Assembly: GCA_965209105.1 (NCBI GenBank)
Contig: CBDBQB010000004.1
Span: 1 to 34,453 of the forward strand
From: JAAELZ01 sp965209105
GTDB lineage: Bacteria; Pseudomonadota; Gammaproteobacteria; Arenicellales; Poriferihabitantaceae
Direction of reading: 5' to 3'
DNA: 34,453 nucleotides
Position numbers and translations under genes: made by a program. A model generated the notes under the pieces. The model saw only the letters and a list, made by a program, of their open reading frames with translations, searched no databases and was not told where the DNA came from. Shown piece by piece: positions 24,659-32,360 of the stretch (position 1 is the stretch's first letter; the number at the start of each line of letters is the position of its first letter).

Positions 24659-25933
24659 ATGAGTAGAATTGCCGCTGTATTTGCAGGCTGTTTCCTCAGT
24701 GGCTGCTTGATGTTGCCCTGTGCCGCGCAATCTATTGACGAGATCGCACTGGTGGTTGATGATCAGGCGATTACCACGCGTGAGTTTAGTGTCTTACGCT
24801 TGATTCAAGATCAGTCACTGTCTTATGCAGAGCTTAAACCAGAGCTTGGAGAGCGCGTGACGGATGCGATTATCGATGAGCTGCTGCTTTCTGGACATGC
24901 CAAACGCCTCGCTTCAAATATCAACATCAGTCCTACGCAAATCGACGCAGCGATTAAAACCTTAGCTCAACAAAACAATTTATCGGCGGCACAATTTATC
25001 GGCCGCTTAACTGCGCAAGGGGTGGATATCCAAATATTTAGAAACAGTTTGCGCGATCGCTTATTGGTTCAACAAGTGATTGGGCAGCGCATTGCCAGCA
25101 CAATCAATATCACGCCCACTGCGGTGCAAGATTTTATCAATAGCCAACCCGAGTTACGCAGGCAAACTGAAAAGGCCTACCGTGCATCGCACGTGGTGAT
25201 AACACTAGAGGAAGGCTTAAGTGCCGCTAAAGTTGCCGAAGTGCGCCTGATCGCAGAAACCGTGCGTCAATCAATAGTGAGTGGTGCAAGTTTTGCCTCA
25301 ATAATTGAGACCAACCCCTTGGTGAAATCAAGTAATGTGAATGGAGAACTCGGGTGGAAGCAAAAGGGCGAGCTTCCTGAATTATTTGTTGCGACTTTAG
25401 ACAAACTCCGGCCGGGTGAGCTCTCCCAATTAATCGAAAGTAACAACGGATTTCACCTATTGGCGCTGCACGAGCTTAAATCAGCAAATAAGAGTGCGAC
25501 AGAATATAAAGTCAGACATATCTTAAAGTTGCTGGCGCCTGATGCAGATGCAACAGCGGCGATGGCGCGATTGGCGGTGCTTAAGCAAGACATTCTATCG
25601 GCTGGGAATTTCGCTGAGGTCGCCGGGCGTGAGTCGGAAGATAAAGTCTCCGCCTTACAGGGTGGTGATTTAGGCTGGGTCGCACCGCAACAGCTGGTGC
25701 CAGCATTCGCCCAAGCGATGCAAACGATAGAGATCGGGAAAATAACTGATCCCGTGCGTACGCAATTTGGTCTGCATTTGATTGAAGTTCTAGAGAAACG
25801 GCAGAAAGCGGGCAGTTCTTCATTGGAAACGCAGGTTCAGCAGCGTCTATTTGCAGAGCAAGTAAATGAGAAAATGGAAGACTTGCTGAGTGATATTAAA
25901 CAAGTTGCGCTGATAGAAGTTATCGCACAATGA
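24659..25933 (+). CDS. surA: Periplasmic chaperone / peptidyl-prolyl isomerase SurA
   Basis: A 424-aa protein with a signal peptide (AVFAGCFLSGCLMLPCAAQ), a SurA N-terminal domain (about 25-165, starting IDEIALVVDDQAITTREF) and two parvulin domains. The first is about 170-270 (YRASHVVITLEEG... GELGWKQKGELPELF); the second about 280-385 (YKVRHILKLLAPD... GGDLGWVAPQQLVPAFAQAM). It escorts outer-membrane proteins, including LptD encoded just upstream. In many gammaproteobacteria pdxA-ksgA-apaGH follow; here ubiK overlaps its stop (ATGA), showing a different junction. Confidence 0.96.
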   Translation: MSRIAAVFAGCFLSGCLMLPCAAQSIDEIALVVDDQAITTREFSVLRLIQDQSLSYAELKPELGERVTDAIIDELLLSGHAKRLASNINISPTQIDAAIKTLAQQNNLSAAQFIGRLTAQGVDIQIFRNSLRDRLLVQQVIGQRIASTINITPTAVQDFINSQPELRRQTEKAYRASHVVITLEEGLSAAKVAEVRLIAETVRQSIVSGASFASIIETNPLVKSSNVNGELGWKQKGELPELFVATLDKLRPGELSQLIESNNGFHLLALHELKSANKSATEYKVRHILKLLAPDADATAAMARLAVLKQDILSAGNFAEVAGRESEDKVSALQGGDLGWVAPQQLVPAFAQAMQTIEIGKITDPVRTQFGLHLIEVLEKRQKAGSSSLETQVQQRLFAEQVNEKMEDLLSDIKQVALIEVIAQ

Positions 25934-26157
25934 ATGAAAGATCTTCTCTAATTCAGAAGATTTTATCGGTTCTGCCAGATGCCTTGGCCACTGACGTAAA
26001 AGACAATGTTGACGCAGCTGTTCAGGGATACTTTGAGCAAATGAACTTGGTATCACGGCAAGAATTTGAAGTTCAACAAAAAGTCTTGGCCAAAACCAGG
26101 CTGAAGCTTGAGCAACTCGAAGAAGTTCTCCGAGAACTGGAAAACAAACAAGTCTAG
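25930..26157 (+). CDS. ubiK: Ubiquinone biosynthesis accessory factor UbiK (BMFP family)
   Basis: A 75-aa protein of the YqiC/BMFP type. An amphipathic N-terminal segment (LIQKILSVLPDAL) is followed by the signature LVSRQEFEVQQKVLAKTRLK and a C-terminal trimeric coiled coil (LEQLEEVLRELENK). UbiK helps UbiJ and the soluble ubiquinone-synthesis complex. ATGA overlap with surA implies translational coupling. comM lies 23 bp downstream; the ubiK-comM neighbourhood is known from Pseudomonas. Confidence 0.92.
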   Translation: MNERSSLIQKILSVLPDALATDVKDNVDAAVQGYFEQMNLVSRQEFEVQQKVLAKTRLKLEQLEEVLRELENKQV

Positions 26158-26180
26158 ATTTAGGAAACAAGGGATAAGGA

Positions 26181-27716
26181 ATGTCGCTCGCTATTTTACA
26201 AAGCCGCTCGGGACAAGGTTTGGATGTTCAAACAGTCAGTGTTGAAGTTCATTTAACCGGTGGTTTACCGTCTTTCTCGATAGTGGGCTTGCCCGAGGCG
26301 GCAGTGCGGGAAAGCAAGGATCGTGTGCGCAGTGCCTTGATAAGCTCGAATTTCGAGTTCCCACGAAAGCGAATCACTGTGAATTTAGCACCGGCGGATA
26401 TCCCTAAGGAAGGGGGTCGGTACGATCTTCCCATTGCGATTGCTATCCTTGCTGCCACCGGTATGATTCCTCAAGCACTGCTTGAAGATAAAGTATTTAT
26501 TGGTGAGCTTGCGCTAAACGGCGCATTGCGTGAAACGCGCGGCGCGCTAGTAACAGCGATATCGCTTAGGAACTCAGCATTACAATTATGTTTGCCGACA
26601 GCCAGTGCAGCCGAAGCGAGCGTTGTACCCAATGTTGAATTGCTGGCTTCCCCACACTTGATCGATATGGTTTCCGGATTATTGGGCCAGCGCGAGTTCT
26701 CACGGATCGCTTCGCCTGAACTCCGCCCTAGGCAAGAAATAAAGGATTTGAGCGACGTGAAGGGCCAAGTTTTTGCCAAACGCGCGCTTACCATCGCAGC
26801 GGCGGGTGGGCATAATATTTTAATGTATGGGCCACCCGGTACGGGAAAATCGATGTTGGCTGAACGATTCGCAGGCTTACTACCAGACTTAAATATTGAT
26901 CAAGCGCTAGAAACCGCAGCAATCGCATCGGTCAGTACGGAAGGGGTTAATATGCAGCAATGGCTGACCCGACCCTATCGCGCGCCGCATCACAGTGCCT
27001 CAGCTGTTGCCGTTGTAGGCGGCGGGGCGAAAGCCATGCCAGGAGAAATATCCTTGGCCCATCAAGGAGTCTTATTTTTAGATGAGTTTACCGAGTTCGA
27101 TAAAAAAGTATTAGAGAATTTACGAGAGCCACTAGAGTCTGGCGTTGTCAGTATCGCCAGAGCGGCTTATCGCACGACGTTCCCAGCAGATTTTATTCTG
27201 ATTGCCGCGATGAACCCCTGTCAGTGCGGATTTTACGGAGACAGGGGGGAAGGTTTTGCGGAACGATGCCGCTGCACCCCCGACCAAATTTCCCGTTATC
27301 GGGCAAAACTCTCAGGCCCACTGCTCGATAGGATCGACATGCATATTGAAGTGCCGCGCGTGCCACAAGAAATACTAACTGCGCCAAGTCCAAAGGATGA
27401 ACCGAGTAGTGAACGAATTCGCCAGAAGATTCATCAAGTTCAAGGCGTACAAATGAAAAGACAAGGGTGCTTGAATAGCAAGCTAGAAGTTAAACAAGTC
27501 GATGAATTCTGTCAGCTAGATGAAAGTTCTCAACAGTTGATTGATACAGCAATGAAGCGCTTAGGCTTGTCTGCACGCGCTTATCATCGAATTCTAAAGC
27601 TGGCGCGGAGTATTGCTGATTTAGAAGGTTTAGAAGCGATACAACAGGCGAACTTGGGAGAGGCGATACAATTGCGGAGCTGGGACAGGGCTGTAGGAGG
27701 GATCAATCGTGTCTGA
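26181..27716 (+). CDS. comM: ComM/YifB-type AAA+ helicase (Mg-chelatase-like)
   Basis: A 511-aa protein. The N-terminal Lon-protease-like fold (about 1-165) has VEVHLTGGLPSFSIVGLPEA and RITVNLAPADIPKEGGRYDL. The AAA+ module follows, with Walker A GPPGTGKS (217-224), Walker B GVLFLDEF and the arginine-bearing NPCQCGFYGDRGE segment with extra cysteines. A C-terminal Mg-chelatase domain ends ARAYHRILKLARSIADLE. ComM is a hexameric branch-migration helicase that promotes integration of incoming DNA during natural transformation. The ribosome site AAGGA precedes the ATG. No clear terminator follows. Confidence 0.95.
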   Translation: MSLAILQSRSGQGLDVQTVSVEVHLTGGLPSFSIVGLPEAAVRESKDRVRSALISSNFEFPRKRITVNLAPADIPKEGGRYDLPIAIAILAATGMIPQALLEDKVFIGELALNGALRETRGALVTAISLRNSALQLCLPTASAAEASVVPNVELLASPHLIDMVSGLLGQREFSRIASPELRPRQEIKDLSDVKGQVFAKRALTIAAAGGHNILMYGPPGTGKSMLAERFAGLLPDLNIDQALETAAIASVSTEGVNMQQWLTRPYRAPHHSASAVAVVGGGAKAMPGEISLAHQGVLFLDEFTEFDKKVLENLREPLESGVVSIARAAYRTTFPADFILIAAMNPCQCGFYGDRGEGFAERCRCTPDQISRYRAKLSGPLLDRIDMHIEVPRVPQEILTAPSPKDEPSSERIRQKIHQVQGVQMKRQGCLNSKLEVKQVDEFCQLDESSQQLIDTAMKRLGLSARAYHRILKLARSIADLEGLEAIQQANLGEAIQLRSWDRAVGGINRV

Positions 27717-27809
27717 TTGTGCTCTTCGTCAGACACTATAATAAATGTGACCACGATGGACAGGTCTTAATTGTTGCTTTTCAATGTTGCTGGGACAACT
27801 TATCGCTAT

Positions 27810-28545
27810 TTATACTTCGGCGTCACGGTTATAAATCACTGGCATTTTGCCTTTCCATTGCGCCCATAGTTGATTGTCTGTCATCAGCGATGCCATAAAA
27901 TGCGCCACATTAATTCGACTGATTTTACCTGCATCAAAAATTGCACTTCGCGTGGGCGATGGGTGTAGATCATATTCTGACACGGTTTCTTCATTGATCA
28001 AGCCATCAGGCCGCAACCGCTGCCCATTCTACATCGGTATCATTTGGGCCCGATTTTGGTGCGCAAGAATTCTGCCGCTTGCTCGTTATCCACATGCGGC
28101 GGCAATAACAAACGCAGTAAACAAATCACACAATGTTGCGCAAAGGAAATGGGTTCATCCAAATCTCCATTTCGATTGCCCGTGGTATTCATCAGCACAT
28201 ACTTAATAGGCGTTTGTGGATTATTTGCTTTGATCGCAGCGCACAGTCGTCGAGTTGTATCCGTCACTAAGCTGCGGGTGTTGCCCATAAATAACCCTTG
28301 AAACTCATATTGTGCCCTAAGCAAGAAGCTATCGCAGCGCAGCCTTCGACATGCATTTCCATTTCTGTATCACTTAGATCTAATATACTTGCCTGAATGA
28401 TAGAAATTTTGTTATGACTGGTAATAGACGCTGGTAAAGCCTCGACACTGCGCACAATGATTTTGACGTCATGCCCTCGCTGTAGCAACTGTTCCACCAA
28501 TAAACGCCCTGTTGCACCACTGGCGCCAACGACTAATGTTTTCAT
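27810..28545 (-). pseudogene. NAD(P)-binding oxidoreductase (atypical SDR / NmrA-like), three frameshifts
   Basis: Three minus-strand frames together encode one protein. MKTLVVGASGATGRLLVEQL (Rossmann GASGATG) starts at 28545 and runs to GHNMSFKG. The second frame continues as LFMGNTRSLVTDTTRRLC and on to EFLRTKIGP. A short third stretch NDTDVEWAAV (about 28020-28050) leads to RPDGLINEETVSEYDLHPSP and the end KGKMPVIYNRDAEV. The joins need one added base near 28290 and one removed base each near 28047 (GGGCCC) and 28025. The assembled length, about 245 aa, fits 'NAD(P)H-binding' SDR_a5-like proteins. Three indels in 740 bp suggest a true pseudogene, unless the assembly is poor. Function and substrate are unknown. 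Confidence 0.82.
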
Positions 28546-28940
28546 TTTGACCATCAACTACATTGAGTAAGAAACAAAAAGTGATGGTCATAGATTTATT
28601 TTTCAATAGGGTTAGAATAATTATTACCCGTATCACAAAGGGCATTGTGTTTATCAAGGTTGGATACTGGATTAGGCAGTCACAATAATTGAACACATAA
28701 TCACATGCGGTTCATGCGAGCACCACTTTTGTTTATTCGACTCTTGCTTCTAATCCTAACCATAAAACAGGGAAGGGCTTCATTAGTACAGAGAATATGC
28801 GCGTAATAGCTATCGCTTTAGAGGTAGCATTTTTATCTCATTTGCGTTGCAATATGATTGTTTGGGACAATTTAATCGAGACATCACTTACCCTACAATA
28901 CTGATTCTTGAACTCATTAAGCTTTCTTTCGGAGAATACG
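28546..28940. other. Intergenic region, about 395 bp
   Basis: AT-rich stretch between the pseudogene and the 64-aa gene. I see no credible coding frame, RNA or repeat. A short palindrome AATAATTATT lies near 28617, and the promoter-like pair at 28871-28899 is listed separately. Confidence 0.5.
28871..28899 (+). promoter_or_regulatory. Candidate promoter for the 64-aa protein
   Basis: TACAAT (28894-28899) is a good -10 box; TTTAAT (28871-28876), 17 bp upstream, is a weak -35. It lies about 40 bp before the ATG at 28941. Confidence 0.3.
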
Positions 28941-29135
28941 ATGGATACAGAATATTACGAAACCCTGACTAAGCTACAAAAGATGGGCGTAGACAAAGAT
29001 TACTTTATTGGCTGGGCGGGTGGTTACTTAGAGAATCCAGCGCGCGAAGAGCAAAGGGTCACCGATGCTTACGAAGCAGGCTATGAAGACGGCAAAGCAC
29101 ATACAACGGATCAGGTTGATAAGTTCGTCAACTAA
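28941..29135 (+). CDS. Small conserved acidic protein, 64 aa, unknown function
   Basis: The ATG at 28941 is chosen because GGAG lies 8 bp upstream; an upstream in-frame start at 28908 has no such site. The protein reads MDTEYYETLTKLQKMGVDKD..., with the compact signature GWAGGYLENPAREEQRVTDA and YEAGYEDGKA. I recall similar short proteins with 'GGYLxNPxREEQRxTEAYxAGYEDG' in marine gammaproteobacteria, without known function. It is soluble and strongly acidic, with a likely helical hairpin. It forms its own transcription unit, ending in a strong intrinsic terminator 22 bp downstream. Confidence 0.8.
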   Translation: MDTEYYETLTKLQKMGVDKDYFIGWAGGYLENPAREEQRVTDAYEAGYEDGKAHTTDQVDKFVN

Positions 29136-29156
29136 GGGATCGGTTCGCTAACTGAA

Positions 29157-29183
29157 AATGCGCTGCTTGGCAGCGCTTTTTTT
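29157..29183 (+). terminator. Rho-independent terminator after the 64-aa gene
   Basis: GCGCTGC (29160-29166), a TTG loop and GCAGCGC (29170-29176) form a perfect 7-bp GC-rich stem directly followed by seven T residues (29177-29183). Confidence 0.92.
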
Positions 29184-29352
29184 GTGTCTAAAAAACGGCA
29201 GATCGATTAGTCTTAGCCCCATCGCGTGTAGGTCTCATTGGGGTGCAAAAATGAATAAACTACTCATTCTTAAGATTAGCAATAGCCAAGCCAAATTGTG
29301 CTGTGTTGGTGGGCTTGATTGAAGTGGACCGTCTTCCCTTATCGAGCAAAAG

Positions 29353-31011
29353 TTGAAAATTAGCGTGCTTAGAATTGTACTTTGCTTGCTCGCCTTTTCT
29401 CATGTTTCGAGCGTTGCCGAGCCGATATCAACGCTCAATGTAAATGCGGTGCGTCAAGCTGCGGGCTTGTTATCGCTTGCGCCATCGGAAACGCTCACCC
29501 GCGCAGCCGATGCCCATGCGGACTATCTGGCAAAATATTTACCGATCCATCGAGATACGCTCAAATCTGCGCACGAACAGAATCCAACGTTGCCGGAATT
29601 TACTGGGCATCTTGCTTCTGATCGCGTTAGATATTTCGGTTACCCGCACTCTCAAGTGCTAGAAAACATTAGTCTGGGTAATCTAACGATTGCTGATTCT
29701 GTCTCTGATTTAATGTCGGCGATCTATCATCGCTTCGCCTTCCTTGATTTTGAGGTGGATGAGATCGGCGCAGCGAGTGTCGCACAGCGCTATGTTTACG
29801 AGCTGGGTAAACAAGATTTATCGAGGGTTTGTTTGAGCGAAGCCGCAGATGCTGCGGTCGAGCCGGGCTATGATTGCCTGGGCACTCGCGTTAAGAAAAC
29901 TAAGATTGATCAGACCTGCGCAAACTTGCCCGAACAAGCACGCTACGTCGCGCCCTACTTGAATAGTTGCCCAAACGGAAAATTACTCGATGCGCAGTAT
30001 ATGCGAGCTTTGTGCTTATCGCCGCCCTCAGAAGCTAAATTTCAGGGCTTCGGTGGATACTATGCGGTGTGTCAAGACGGTACAAAAATTAGATCAGCGT
30101 GGTTAGATAAAATCTGTGCTGCCAAGGAAAATCCTGCGCACTATGGGCATTCTGCTAGGGCTTACCAAATTTGTCGACCGCCGGTTCAGGTTCATGCTGC
30201 TTGGTACGAGAACTTTTGTCGTACGATTCCAAATGCCCTACAAATCCACGACACAGGCCGCTACTACAATGTGTGTTCAAATGGCTTTAAAATTAAAACC
30301 GAATACTATCGAGCCTTAGAAGCAAAGCGATTCGTGCGACAACCCGAAGCGGTGCTTTGGCCTGCGGATCAAGTGGGCAATATTAATCCTGCTTTTTATG
30401 ATGAATCGCCGCATCCCACCCCAGATTTGCCGTTGACGGGATACCCCATATCAATCCAGTTTAATCCAGCCAAGGTCGACCAAGTATCGATTACAGGCTT
30501 TACATTGGAGAAACGCATAAACCTTGTCGAAGACAGTTGGCAAACTGTTACTGGATTTCGCCGTATTGATCATCTAAACGATATCCATCATCAGTTTACT
30601 CGACATCAATTTGCTTGGTTTCCCTTGCAACGTCTAAGTTGGGGAGCCCACTATCGCTATCAAATTTATGCGCTGCTCGATGGGGTTCCGCGTCAATATC
30701 AGGCGAGTTTTAGTACGCTAGGTTTTGAGCTTCCTATCGTTCGAATCGAAGCCGGTGAACGGGAGATTACGGTTCCAAACAAACGATTCATTTTGTATCG
30801 GGCGCCGAGCGAGTATGACCCTTTTCCTTTTCGTGACGTGAATCTTAGATACCGAGGGCGTCGATCGGTGGAGGCTGAAGTGATTGATGCGAATACACTG
30901 AAACTTAATATCACAGGCCTTAGTTGCCAAGCGGTGTATATAGAGACACGCTTAGGGGAAGAGATAAAAGTGAACCCTTGTCGGCCGGGAAATTGGCGAT
31001 CAATATTTTGA
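29353..31011 (+). CDS. Secreted CAP-domain protein with cysteine-rich 34-residue repeats
   Basis: A 552-aa protein from a TTG start that yields a clear signal peptide (VLRIVLCLLAFSHVSSVAEP). Residues about 28-150 form a CAP/SCP-like domain: ADAHADYLAKY, then IHRDTLKSAHEQNP, FTGHLASDRVRYFGY and VLENISLG. From 160 to 310 comes a Cys-rich region with C206, C221, C240, C255, C274, C289 and C308 at alternating 15/19 spacing, an exact 34-residue period; C160, C175 and C189 start it less regularly. Units end like CxxGxKIxxxW/Y. The C-terminal part (about 375-552) appears beta-rich. It is likely periplasmic or extracellular. Its stop overlaps the TTG start of the FAD oxidoreductase. Role unknown; CAP proteins bind lipids, glycans or proteins in other systems. 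Confidence 0.8.
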   Translation: MKISVLRIVLCLLAFSHVSSVAEPISTLNVNAVRQAAGLLSLAPSETLTRAADAHADYLAKYLPIHRDTLKSAHEQNPTLPEFTGHLASDRVRYFGYPHSQVLENISLGNLTIADSVSDLMSAIYHRFAFLDFEVDEIGAASVAQRYVYELGKQDLSRVCLSEAADAAVEPGYDCLGTRVKKTKIDQTCANLPEQARYVAPYLNSCPNGKLLDAQYMRALCLSPPSEAKFQGFGGYYAVCQDGTKIRSAWLDKICAAKENPAHYGHSARAYQICRPPVQVHAAWYENFCRTIPNALQIHDTGRYYNVCSNGFKIKTEYYRALEAKRFVRQPEAVLWPADQVGNINPAFYDESPHPTPDLPLTGYPISIQFNPAKVDQVSITGFTLEKRINLVEDSWQTVTGFRRIDHLNDIHHQFTRHQFAWFPLQRLSWGAHYRYQIYALLDGVPRQYQASFSTLGFELPIVRIEAGEREITVPNKRFILYRAPSEYDPFPFRDVNLRYRGRRSVEAEVIDANTLKLNITGLSCQAVYIETRLGEEIKVNPCRPGNWRSIF

Positions 31012-32340
31012 GCTTCTCACCTTACACGACGAATGATCAAGACTGCGGATGGTTGCACGCAGTGCAGAACAGACCCTCTTATCCGACACTCAAGGGAAGC
31101 CACAAAGCGGATTGGTTAATTATTGGCGCCGGATTCACAGGGCTGTCTGCGGCTCATCAACTCGCCGAACGTCGACCCAACGACAAAGTCATTGTATTGG
31201 ACGCACAAGGCATAGCAGAAGGTGCCAGCGCTCGTAATTCTGGTTTTATAGTTGATTCCACCCTAAACGATGGGCAGGCCGGTCATTCCGCTGAAAAGGC
31301 ATATCTACTGAAGTATCAGCTCAATACGCTCGGCACTACTCGGCTAAAGGCACAGGTTTCACGCTTTGGTATTCAATGCGATTGGGATGAAGCGGGCAAA
31401 TATCATGCCGCAGTATCGCCAAAGTTTATCCCCAAGCTCGAGGCATTTTCGAGTTTTTTAGACGGCCTCAATATCTCGAATCAACTATTGGATACTAAAG
31501 CGCTCCAGCAACGCTTGGGGATTTCACACTATCGGGCAGCGGTTTTTACCAAGGGTGGGCGTGCTGGTGAATCCCGCCGCGCTTTCATCCGGCTTAGCGC
31601 AGGCCTTGAACGAATCATCGATGTATGGCGAGGGGGTAACGCTCTATCAACATTCTCCTGTGGTCTCGATAGATCGATTGCAGGAACCGATCGCGAAATG
31701 CGTGAATGGCGAAGTGCACGCGAAAAATATTATCGTTGCGGTCAATGCCTTTATGCCGAGTCTGGGCTTTAACAAAAGACGCGTATTTCCACTGACATTA
31801 TCGGGTGGGATGACGCGGCCTTTGAGCAAGCAGGAACTTCACGGCATAGGAAATCCAGATCCTTGGGGGGTGCTGTCTGCGCACCCGATGGGGGTCACGC
31901 TCCGGTTATGCCAAGACGGACGAATCTTATTACGAAACGCGGTTCATCGACGCAACTCGATGCGCTTGACGCCGGCTGATATTCAGAAAAGTAGAGCGAA
32001 ATGTGAACAGAGTCTGCGCAGGCGTTTTCCGAATATTTCCGACCTTAAACTATCGAGCTACTGGTCCGGAAACGCCTGCATCAGTAAAAATGCGAAACCA
32101 ATATTTGAGCGAGTTCAGCCGGGGGTCTATATAGCGGGCTGTTACAACGCGGGCGGGATCGCGATGGGAACCTTATTCGGACAGCTGATAATTGACTACG
32201 CCCTGGATGATCACAACGAAGACCTTACGCGCGTGTTGGCGATGCAACAGGCGAATCGTATTCCGCCTGCTTGGATGTCGTATCTTGGCGTGCAAGCAAG
32301 TTTGGCATGGCAGCGGAATCGTGGTAAAAGTGAAGCATAA
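31008..32340 (+). pseudogene. FAD-dependent amine/amino-acid oxidoreductase (DAO, PuuB/OrdL-like), one frameshift
   Basis: The N-terminal frame from the TTG at 31008 contains the dinucleotide-binding site IIGAGFTGLSAAHQLAER and GASARNSGFIVD, and runs to VFTKGG. Codons from 31560 continue in another frame as VLVNPAALSSGLAQALNE and end with YWSGNACISKNAKPIFE, VYIAGCYNAGGIAMGTLFGQ. Removing one G from GGG at 31557-31559 gives a single 443-aa protein, near the PuuB length (426). The family oxidises amines or amino-acid derivatives with FAD. No other damage is visible, so a sequencing error or a very recent mutation is possible. Start overlap with the CAP gene and a 20-bp gap to the glycosyltransferase suggest one operon. 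Substrate unknown. Confidence 0.83.
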
Positions 32341-32360
32341 TAAATTGTCTGCTCATTAGT

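Noticed and set aside
27717..27809. Possible terminator after comM (GTTG...CAAC)
   Set aside because: Stem of only 4 bp and no T-run; not convincing.
28469..28696. A 75-aa minus-strand frame beside the oxidoreductase pseudogene
   Set aside because: Frame-shadow that partly overlaps the pseudogene start; the rest is low-complexity hydrophobic sequence without support.
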